A stretch of 34,958 bases of DNA from Rhodopirellula sp. (lineage in GTDB: Bacteria > Planctomycetota > Planctomycetia > Pirellulales > Thermoguttaceae), in assembly GCA_012728855.1 (NCBI GenBank), contig JAAYEH010000672.1:1-34958 (forward strand). The letters run 5' to 3'. Made by a program: the position numbers and the translations under genes. This document shows, piece after piece, positions 1-6,875 of the stretch (within the stretch, counting starts at the first letter, position 1; the number at the start of each line of letters is the position of its first letter). The notes under the pieces were generated by a model, which made no database searches, had not been told where the DNA came from, and was given only the letters and a program-made list of their open reading frames with translations.

Positions 1-14
1 CGGAGCTTTTTGTC

Positions 15-1505
15 ATGTATTTCACATTTCCCTGCCCCCAATGCGAGAAGAAGCTGAAAATCCAGACCGAGGCGGCAGGGCGGAAATCGACCTGCCCTTA
101 TTGCCGGCACACGATTGTTGTGCCAAACCCTCCGACAGAGGAGGAAATGGACGAGATGGCAGCGCTGCGGAACATTGGGCAAACCCAGCAGTCGAGCCGT
201 GTGAGCACCCGTCCGGCGGCGATGCAACGCCGTGAAACGCCGAAGAAGCGTTCGACCTCCGGCGGCTGGTCCGATCGGACCGACGTCAGCACGCTGCGGA
301 GCGGAGTGTTGGGCTTGGCGCTCACCGCGGCGGTTCTCGTGGTCATGTTTCCTCTGCAAAACACGTATGTGGGCGAGTTGTTCATCAAACGCGGCGGGGT
401 TCCGTTTGTCGAGACGTTTCTCCTCTGCTGGTCGGCGGCAATCCTCTATCTGAAGTCGCGGAAGATCAAGCGTCAGCGGGAATCGATGCTCTTCGATCTC
501 TTGCCCAATGAGCTTTCGAACGACATCACCTCGGATTCCGTCGACCGGTTCGTCAAACACATTGAAGAGCTGCCGGTGCAGCCCAGCGAGAGTTTTTTGG
601 TCAACCGCGTTTTGCGGGGGCTGGAGCATTTCCGTGTCCGCAACAGCAATCCGGAAGTCGCTTCAATGCTCTCCTCGCAGTCGGAAATCGACGCCAATGC
701 GGTCCAATCGAGCTACACGCTCTTGAACGTGTTCATCTGGGCCATCCCGATCCTCGGCTTTATCGGGACGGTGATTGGCATCAGCGCCGCGGTGGGCGGC
801 TTTTCCGGTTCGCTGGAACAGGCCAACGACATCTCGGTGCTGAAAGAATCGCTCAACAACGTGACCGGCGGCCTGGCCACGGCGTTCGACACGACGCTCC
901 TGGCCCTGGTGATGAGCATGATGGTGATGTTCCCCTCCAGCTCGATGCAGAAGTCCGAAGAGGACATGCTCAATTCCGTCGACGAATACTGCAACGAGAA
1001 TCTGCTGAAGCGGCTCAACGACGGCAACGAGGGACCGGTCGGCGACGCCGCGGTGGTCGTCTCGCCCGCCCTGCGGAAGGCAATCCATGCCGCCTTGGCC
1101 CCGCACCACGCCGAATTGCGCACCTGGAGCGAGAAACTCGAATCGATCGGCTCGAAGCTCACGGCCGAGGTGGTTCAGGGCTGGGGTTCGATCAACAAGG
1201 AGATCGAGAAACAGCAGCAGGAAAACGCCGAGCAGGTGCGCGATCTGGACGCCATGGCCGCCTCTTTCCTTCAAACCCTGTCGCGACTGGCGGAGCAGAC
1301 CGAGAAGGCGCACGAAGAGGCGTCCGGCTCGATGCGGCGGTCGGCCGAGTCGCTGGAAGGCTACTGTACGGCGCTCGGGCAGGGGCTGGCCGGACTGAAC
1401 GGCGTGCTGGCGGAACTGGGCGAAAAGCAGGTCGTGATCCAGGGCCGGCGCCGCGGCTGGTTTTTCCGGCGACCCAACGGAGTCCGCACCGATGGCAAAG
1501 CGTAG
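15..1505 (+). CDS. Zinc-ribbon MotA/TolQ/ExbB proton-channel protein
   Basis: The 496-residue product is probably the channel subunit of an inner-membrane proton-driven motor. A zinc ribbon opens it (C7, C10, C27, C30). Membrane segments follow at about 97-113, 129-146, 235-263 and 286-306. The last two carry the MotA/TolQ/ExbB signature (GFIGTVIGIS, then GGLATAFDTTLLAL). Residues about 365-475 look like a coiled coil and the tail is basic. A GGAG sits 9 bases before the ATG. The frame is open to the window edge, so an upstream start is not excluded, but a start just before the first CxxC is usual for such ribbons. The next gene overlaps it by 14 bases, so the two are probably co-translated with ExbD-like partners. 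The family is clear; the cargo or task of the motor is unknown. Confidence 0.85.
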   Translation: MYFTFPCPQCEKKLKIQTEAAGRKSTCPYCRHTIVVPNPPTEEEMDEMAALRNIGQTQQSSRVSTRPAAMQRRETPKKRSTSGGWSDRTDVSTLRSGVLGLALTAAVLVVMFPLQNTYVGELFIKRGGVPFVETFLLCWSAAILYLKSRKIKRQRESMLFDLLPNELSNDITSDSVDRFVKHIEELPVQPSESFLVNRVLRGLEHFRVRNSNPEVASMLSSQSEIDANAVQSSYTLLNVFIWAIPILGFIGTVIGISAAVGGFSGSLEQANDISVLKESLNNVTGGLATAFDTTLLALVMSMMVMFPSSSMQKSEEDMLNSVDEYCNENLLKRLNDGNEGPVGDAAVVVSPALRKAIHAALAPHHAELRTWSEKLESIGSKLTAEVVQGWGSINKEIEKQQQENAEQVRDLDAMAASFLQTLSRLAEQTEKAHEEASGSMRRSAESLEGYCTALGQGLAGLNGVLAELGEKQVVIQGRRRGWFFRRPNGVRTDGKA

Positions 1506-2292
1506 AAACAAGCCCAAGACGACGATCTCGCTCTTTCCATTCTTGAGCATTCTCGCCTGCGTGATCGGGGTGCTGACGCTGATGATCACCGCCATGGCGC
1601 TGGGCCAGATGGACACCGATTCCTTTGCCAGCATCTTCGAATTCGAACAGGTGCGATCGAAGATCGAACAGGCAAAGGAACTGATTCGGAAACTGCAGGC
1701 CGAGATCGCCAAGCAATCCGGCCATGCCGACGCCACCCAGCAGGAACTGGCCGACGCCCGCCTTCAGCTCGATCAGTTGCTACTGGAGAGGGAGAATCTG
1801 CAGAAAACCCGCAACGACCCGGTCGAGGTCGATCTGGCCATCCCACAAGTCGATGCGGCAGCTCACGAGCAGCGACTGGCCCAGATGCGGGAGGAGATCA
1901 CGGAGCAGACCAAGACGAAAGAGGAGCTTCTGGCGGAGTTGAAGAAGCGCGACAAGCCGCCGGAGGAGGCCCAGGTGATTATTCAGCCGGGCGGGAGCGG
2001 TTCGGACCTGAAGCCGACGTTCGTCGAGTGTACGGCCTCCGACGTGGTAATCTACCAGGGCGCCGAACCGGAGCGCGTGCGGCGGGCCGATCTGGCCGGC
2101 GACGAGAAATTCCTCGGGCTGCTGCGGCGCGTCGCCGCCCAGCCCGACGCCACGATCATTTTCCTGGTCCGCGACGACGCCTTGGGAACCTACTACGCCG
2201 CCCGCGACGTCGCCCAGGCGCATTTCGCCCGCAACGGCAAGCTGCCGGTCATCGGGCACGGAAAGATCGACCTCAGCTTGTTTCAGAAGTGA
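1492..2292 (+). CDS. ExbD-like single-pass coiled-coil protein, lacks the TM aspartate
   Basis: The 266-residue product has a basic N-terminus, one membrane helix at about 15-37 and a coiled coil at about 50-155. A C-terminal domain (about 172-266) contains FLVRDDALGTYYAAR. The layout is that of ExbD/TolR/MotB-type partners of a TolQ/ExbB channel, and the gene overlaps the channel gene by 14 bases. Aligned with the next gene on VIGVL/VVGIL, the place of the membrane aspartate is Ser19, so this copy probably cannot carry protons itself. I assign it as a divergent ExbD-like subunit. No OmpA-type peptidoglycan-binding domain is visible, which argues against a MotB or ZorB label. Confidence 0.7.
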   Translation: MAKRRNKPKTTISLFPFLSILACVIGVLTLMITAMALGQMDTDSFASIFEFEQVRSKIEQAKELIRKLQAEIAKQSGHADATQQELADARLQLDQLLLERENLQKTRNDPVEVDLAIPQVDAAAHEQRLAQMREEITEQTKTKEELLAELKKRDKPPEEAQVIIQPGGSGSDLKPTFVECTASDVVIYQGAEPERVRRADLAGDEKFLGLLRRVAAQPDATIIFLVRDDALGTYYAARDVAQAHFARNGKLPVIGHGKIDLSLFQK

Positions 2293-2295
2293 GCC

Positions 2296-3429
2296 ATGCG
2301 ACGAGCGAAGAAACAGAGCGGCGCGAGCCTCGACTCCCTCTTGGATACGATGACCAACGTCGTCGGGATCCTGGTGATCATGCTGACGGTGACGCAACTC
2401 GGTGTCGGCGATGCCGTCAAGCGGATCAGCTCCGGCGACCAGGTCGATCCCGAGGTTCTCGAAGCGGCGAAGAAGGAACTGCTCCAGCTCGAGTTGGTTA
2501 AGAACGAGTTGGTCAAGCGGCTGAAATCGCTGATTTACGAAAAAGGGGTCGATATCGCGGCCGAACTTCGTCGCATCCAGGCGGAGTTGGCCAACGTAAA
2601 GGCCAATGTGTCCGCGCTGGCGAAGCAGCGCGACGAGCGTGTCCGCGCGGCCGAATTGGAAATGCAGCAACTTCTGCAGGAAGCGAAGCGGCTCCTCGAG
2701 GAACAAAAGAAGAAAGAGGAGGAGTTGATCGCCAAGATCACCACCGGCAACGCGGAACTGGCGAAACTGCGCGCCCAGTTGGAAGACACTCCGATTGTCG
2801 AGGCCCCGCCGCCCAAGGTCGTCCACCTGCCTAATCCCCGCCCGGCGCCCGAAGGGAGCAAGCCGGTGACAGTGCTCTGCCGCGAAGGGCGGGTGATGCA
2901 CATCGACGCGGGCAACTATCAAGACCGGGCACAGAAGCTCGCCAAGTTTGTCGTCACCCGCAAAAAGCTCGGCGCCGACCCGGCGGCCGGAATCGACGGA
3001 AAGGTGCTCGCCGAGGAGTTCAATCGCGCGTCGACAATCCGGGATCGCGACTTCGACATCCGCCTGGAGATCCGCGGCCGAAACCCGGTGCTGGTTCTCA
3101 AGCGCCGCGACGGCGCCGGGGAGACGCTCGAACAGATCCAGCGGTCCGGCTCGAAATACGAGCAGGAGATCCGCCGCTTGCCGCCGGACAAGTTCTATTT
3201 GCAGTTTCTCGTCTGGCCCGACAGCTTTGAAACCTATCTGCAAGCCCGCCGCATCGCCGCCGACCGCGGCTTGCCCGCCGGCTGGAACGCCACTACGATG
3301 CAAGAGGAGTATTCGGTTCCCTTGGGCGGCGATATCCGTTGCGGCCCGCCGCCGCCACCGCCGCCCAAACCCACCACCCCCGCTCCGGCGGCACCGGCCA
3401 AGAAGCCGCCGATGGATACGGTCGATTGA
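2296..3429 (+). CDS. ExbD-like single-pass coiled-coil protein with TM aspartate
   Basis: The 377-residue product has one N-terminal membrane helix (about 16-36) that keeps an acidic residue, Asp17, where ExbD/TolR proteins have their essential aspartate. A long charged coiled coil runs from about 50 to 165. A C-terminal domain contains FLVWPDSFETYLQAR, matching the tail of the previous gene, so the two are paralogs. The end is rich in proline and lysine. It begins 3 bases after the previous stop. I infer that it is the proton-carrying partner of the channel encoded at 15-1505, with the coiled coil reaching into the periplasm. Nothing in the window names the substrate. Confidence 0.7.
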   Translation: MRRAKKQSGASLDSLLDTMTNVVGILVIMLTVTQLGVGDAVKRISSGDQVDPEVLEAAKKELLQLELVKNELVKRLKSLIYEKGVDIAAELRRIQAELANVKANVSALAKQRDERVRAAELEMQQLLQEAKRLLEEQKKKEEELIAKITTGNAELAKLRAQLEDTPIVEAPPPKVVHLPNPRPAPEGSKPVTVLCREGRVMHIDAGNYQDRAQKLAKFVVTRKKLGADPAAGIDGKVLAEEFNRASTIRDRDFDIRLEIRGRNPVLVLKRRDGAGETLEQIQRSGSKYEQEIRRLPPDKFYLQFLVWPDSFETYLQARRIAADRGLPAGWNATTMQEEYSVPLGGDIRCGPPPPPPPKPTTPAPAAPAKKPPMDTVD

Positions 3430-3466
3430 TCCAGATCGCCCGTGGGCGCGGGAACAGGAGCCGCCC

Positions 3467-3570
3467 GTTGAAAAGGGGACAGGCACCGAGCGGTAGGCGT
3501 TTCCTCGACAGTTCCGAGCCAAGTCGACGCTCGGAGCCAGTCCCCTTTTCAACTCGGTTTACAGTTTGAG
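3467..3570. repeat. Palindromic GGGGAC repeat, copy A
   Basis: The arms GTTGAAAAGGGGACAGGCAC (3467-3486) and GAGCCAGTCCCCTTTTCAAC (3534-3553) pair except at two conserved mismatches. A tail, TTTACAGTTTGAG, follows. The element is nearly identical to 28613-28715 in the same orientation and fills most of the gap before the cyclase gene. Confidence 0.9.
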
Positions 3571-3577
3571 TGGCGTC

Positions 3578-5038
3578 ATGGAGACTTGGAACTTCGGGCC
3601 GTTGCGATTCGCGGATCTGGTCGATATCGCGATCATCTCGGTCGTCGTTTATCTCGTGCTGGGCTGGCTGCGTCAGCGGGGTTCGCGCTCGGCGCTGGTG
3701 GCGCTGATCCTGGCCGTGGTCGTCTACACGACTGCCCGACTGTTGCACCTCTACCTCACCCTGTTGTTGTTTCAGGCGGGATTCACGGTGGTGATCGTCG
3801 CGCTGGTTCTTGTTTTTCAGGAGGATATTCGCCGGCTGTTTTCCCGCATCGGCACGTATGGGTTCTTTCCTGTCGGCCTTCCGCCTTCCCGGGGCGGCGC
3901 GCCGGATGCGCTGACCGAAGCGATCTTCGCGCTGGCGGAGGAGAAGATTGGCGCGTTGGTCGTGCTGCCAGGCCGCGAGCCGTTGGAGTCGCACGTCGAT
4001 GGCGGTACACTCGTGGACGGGCGAATCAGTGTTCCCCTGCTATACAGTATCTTCCATCCCGCCTCGCCGGGCCACGACGGCGCCGTGCTCATCGACGGCG
4101 ACCGCATCGAGCGATTCGGCGTGCATCTGCCGCTGTCGCATAACTTGGAGGAGGTGGGCGAAGGCGGCACTCGGCACACGGCGGCGCTGGGGCTGGCGGA
4201 ACGGACCGACGCCACCGTGATCATCGTCTCCGAGGAACGGGGTACGATCCGCGTCGCCAAACGAGACCGATTGGAGGCGGTCGCATCCGTAGCGGAATTG
4301 AGGCGTTTTCTGGACAGGTACTATGAGCGTCGTTATCCGGAACGCGGCGCCCCCCGCCGCGTGTGGACGGGGAATCTCGGCACGAAGCTGGTCTCCGTGA
4401 GCGCGGCGGTCCTGCTCTGGTACGTGGTGGTGTACAACGTGCAGACCGTACAGCGGACGCATCTGGTGCCGATCGAGTATCGCAGCGTGCCGGCGGACTG
4501 GGTGGTGGAAGATCCGATACCGACCGAAGCGCGGGTGACGTTATCGGGATCGGAGGCGATGTTTTCCCTTTTCCGCCCCGGGGCGGCAGCCTTGTCGTTG
4601 GATCTCAGTCGCGTTCGTGAGGGTGGGCAAGAAATCGTGCTCACCGACGAGGGCCTTGATCGGCCGCCGGGCCTGACGGTGGACCAAATCGATCCGCGGG
4701 TAGTCATCGTGCGAGCGTACCGACTCGTGGAAATGGAACTGCCGGTCGAGGTGCAAACCGAGGGCGAGTTGCCCGAGGGCTACGCCTTGGTTTCGGCAAC
4801 GGCGACGCCCGCGGCCGTCAGCGTGCTGGCGCCGCGCGGAGCAGGAGATACTTTCCGCTTTGTTCGGACGGAGGCGGTGGATATGACCGGCGCGGCCGGC
4901 AACGTGCAACGGCTGGTTGGGCTGGTTGCCCCGCGCAACGCGAGGTTTCTCGGCCAGGAACCGCCCAAGGTACGAGTCGATATTGAAATCGCCCGACAGA
5001 AAGCCGAAGGCGGCCCAGCGGCGGCCGGGCGGGGTTAG
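3578..5038 (+). CDS. Diadenylate cyclase (CdaA type) fused to YbbR/CdaR-like domains
   Basis: The product probably makes cyclic di-AMP from two ATP at the inner membrane. The start is the ATG at 3578 (486 residues); an in-frame TTG lies at 3566 inside a repeat tail. Three membrane helices lie at about 11-30, 38-60 and 62-80, as in CdaA. The DAC (DisA_N) domain spans about 110-245, with DGA at 167-169 and a conserved IIVSEERG. The usual RHR motif reads RHT at 199-201. A fourth membrane helix (about 268-288) leads into about 190 residues resembling YbbR repeats, the domain of the cyclase regulator CdaR. In Firmicutes CdaA and CdaR are separate adjacent genes; here both are one chain. No strong Shine-Dalgarno sequence is seen. 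Confidence 0.88.
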   Translation: METWNFGPLRFADLVDIAIISVVVYLVLGWLRQRGSRSALVALILAVVVYTTARLLHLYLTLLLFQAGFTVVIVALVLVFQEDIRRLFSRIGTYGFFPVGLPPSRGGAPDALTEAIFALAEEKIGALVVLPGREPLESHVDGGTLVDGRISVPLLYSIFHPASPGHDGAVLIDGDRIERFGVHLPLSHNLEEVGEGGTRHTAALGLAERTDATVIIVSEERGTIRVAKRDRLEAVASVAELRRFLDRYYERRYPERGAPRRVWTGNLGTKLVSVSAAVLLWYVVVYNVQTVQRTHLVPIEYRSVPADWVVEDPIPTEARVTLSGSEAMFSLFRPGAAALSLDLSRVREGGQEIVLTDEGLDRPPGLTVDQIDPRVVIVRAYRLVEMELPVEVQTEGELPEGYALVSATATPAAVSVLAPRGAGDTFRFVRTEAVDMTGAAGNVQRLVGLVAPRNARFLGQEPPKVRVDIEIARQKAEGGPAAAGRG

Positions 5039-5060
5039 CGGCGGCGCGTGGTGACGCAAG

Positions 5061-5151
5061 AGGGTCGGGAGTCTTTTTCCGTATCGGCACCTTCGCCGCT
5101 CGGCAGGTCCAACCCGTTCGACGGCCGATACGGAAAAAGACTCCCGACCCT
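5061..5151. repeat. Long perfect inverted repeat
   Basis: Arms at 5062-5087 and 5125-5150 are 26 bases and perfectly complementary (GGGTCGGGAGTC...GACTCCCGACCC) around a 37-base loop. It lies 24 bases after the cyclase stop. No T-run follows, so a standard intrinsic terminator is unlikely; it may be a dispersed element. Confidence 0.85.
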
Positions 5152-5277
5152 TTCCTGGACGCGCGGGGGCTTGTTCGTCGGTCGAAACTGCCGTATGTTA
5201 TTTCGCGAAGGCGGCGTCTGCCGCGGACGCCGAAATGACGACACCGACGCATCACGTTTTTTGGGGAGAACCGATCG

Positions 5278-6123
5278 ATGATCGAACTGGGTCTGCACAC
5301 CGACAACTGGCGTCCGCTGAGCGGCAACTTCAAGACGGCGGCTGAGTCGGCCGTCAAGTACGGGCTGAAGCACATCGAATTCGCCGTCGTTCACGGGCAC
5401 TATTTCATCACGGCGATGGGCTACGATCCGGCGGTTTCGCTCCAATCCAACCCGCGAGCCCTGCGTCGATACTGCGACGAGATGGGACTGGTCGTTTCGC
5501 AAATCGACGGTTCGTTTCCGCTGATGGGCCCCGAAGGCTCGACGTTCGGTGTCCAATACGTTCAGCAGTCGATCCGTTTCGCCTCGGAAGTGGGTTGCCC
5601 GATGGTCGACACGGTCGACGGGGCCTTCGAGATCGAGGGGTTTTCTCGCGAAGAGGTTTTCCGAATCACCTGCGACAACTACCGCCAGTGTCTCTCCTGG
5701 GCGGAGGACTACGGTGTGATCATCAACGTAGAACCGCACGGCCCTTACACGACCGACTACGATTTCATGGAGCGGCTTTTCAACCACTTCGAATCGGAAT
5801 ACCTGCGGTTGAACTTCGACACCGGCAATTCCTTCATCTCCGGGCTGGATCCGCTGGAGTATTTGAAGCGGTTCCGCAAATACCTCACGCACGCCCACAT
5901 CAAAGATGTCAGCGCGGGCCTGGCGGCGGCGGTCCGCGGCGAAGAGACCGGCATTGCCACCAGCGAGGTTCCGATTGGCGGAGGGGTGAACGCCGAAAAC
6001 ATCAAGAACTGCCTGGAGTACCTCAAGCAGTCCGAGTGGGACGGCGTCGTTTCGATCGAGTGCTACGGATCGGACGAGAATATCCGCAAGAGCGTGGAGT
6101 TTTTGCGACCCTTGTGCGGATGA
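5278..6123 (+). CDS. Sugar phosphate isomerase/epimerase-like TIM-barrel protein
   Basis: The 281-residue product resembles the xylose-isomerase-like TIM-barrel (AP endonuclease 2 fold) family, which isomerises or epimerises sugars using a divalent metal. Plausible metal ligands are the Glu of INVEPHG, the Asp of LNFDTGNS, the His of HAHIKD and the Glu of SIECYG, at the ends of successive strands. GGGGAG at 5263-5268 is well spaced from the ATG. There is no signal peptide, so it should be cytoplasmic. The substrate cannot be read from the sequence. The stop overlaps the ATG of the following methylase remnant (ATGA), probably by chance. Confidence 0.85.
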   Translation: MIELGLHTDNWRPLSGNFKTAAESAVKYGLKHIEFAVVHGHYFITAMGYDPAVSLQSNPRALRRYCDEMGLVVSQIDGSFPLMGPEGSTFGVQYVQQSIRFASEVGCPMVDTVDGAFEIEGFSREEVFRITCDNYRQCLSWAEDYGVIINVEPHGPYTTDYDFMERLFNHFESEYLRLNFDTGNSFISGLDPLEYLKRFRKYLTHAHIKDVSAGLAAAVRGEETGIATSEVPIGGGVNAENIKNCLEYLKQSEWDGVVSIECYGSDENIRKSVEFLRPLCG

Positions 6124-6566
6124 GCGGGAGGCATTTGCCTTTGGATCGACTCCAAGAATCGCTTGCCCCCGTTATTCTTTCCTGCTTTCCGCCGCACACG
6201 TCAAGGCTTGTGGAGCCCTTTGCCGGGTCGGCGGCGATCTCCCTCGCCAGCGCTTACAAAGGGCTCGCTGATCGTTTCTTCATCAACGACGCCCACCAGC
6301 CGATAATCGACCTCTGGCGAGAGATCATTGAGCGGCCGGGAGAACTGGCGGACAAGTACCGCGAACTGTGGCGGGCTCAGCTTGGACGCGAGCGTGAGTA
6401 TTATGATACCGTCCGCGAGAAGTTTAACCGGACGCAGAAGCCGGAATTCTTCTTGTCTCTCCTCGCCCGCTGCGTGAAGCCCGCTACCTCCAAGTTGACC
6501 ATCGGGTGCCTTATGAGGTTGGCGGCGAGGGCGCGGCTGGCAACTTGCCTGAAGACTTCCAACTAA
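6120..6566 (+). pseudogene. Truncated D12-class N6-adenine DNA methyltransferase
   Basis: The first ~118 codons resemble the N-terminal half of a D12-class (Dam-like) adenine methylase. LVEPFAGSAAISLA is the SAM-binding FxGxG-type motif, and FFINDAHQPIIDLWR and YYDTVREKFN are typical of the family. From about 6476 the frame turns into unrelated residues and stops at 6566, while an HNH endonuclease tail opens in another frame at the same place. The catalytic DPPY-type motif is absent, so the protein cannot methylate DNA. The simplest reading is a deletion joining the 5' part of a methylase gene to the 3' part of a neighbouring nuclease gene. Confidence 0.75.
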
Positions 6567-6835
6567 CGTGCGGTTCCTGCAATCGCGCCAAGTCGTGGTC
6601 CTGCGAACATTGCAGGAACTGGACGGAGAACCAAGATCCAAAAGTATGTCAAACGTGCTACTGGGCGAGACCCGAGTCGTATAAGCACGTTGCTATGCAA
6701 CCTGTCCGCCGCCTGGAAGTTGTGTGGACAGAGCAGGAGGTGGCCGAACATGACCGACTACTCAAGCTGGCGAAAAAGCAACGGTTGCCCTTGGCCGAGT
6801 TTGTCAAAGCAGTCTTGCGTCGAAACGCTCAATAG
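6467..6835 (+). pseudogene. C-terminal fragment of an HNH restriction endonuclease
   Basis: This frame reads REARYLQVDHRVPYEVGGEG, then LTCGSCNRAKSW with CEHC and CQTC pairs, and ends in a charged helix. The DH, the Asn after CGSC and the zinc cysteine pairs are those of HNH nucleases from restriction systems. There is no proper start: the first usable codon is a GTG at 6506, already inside the HNH core. The N-terminal part that would recognise DNA is missing. It overlaps the methylase fragment in a different frame, which marks the deletion junction near 6465-6485, where GCCCGCT occurs twice. Confidence 0.72.
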
Positions 6836-6875
6836 CGTTTTCAAGCTCCGCTCGGAGAGTCAATGCAGACTTCCG

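Noticed and set aside
15..3429. Zorya-type defence motor (ZorAB)
   Set aside because: The partners lack an OmpA/peptidoglycan-binding domain and no helicase or nuclease gene follows, though genes upstream of the window cannot be seen.
1780..3552. A 590-codon minus-strand frame across the ExbD-like genes
   Set aside because: It is the antisense of two genes with clear helices, coiled coils and a shared motif; its own product shows no family signature.
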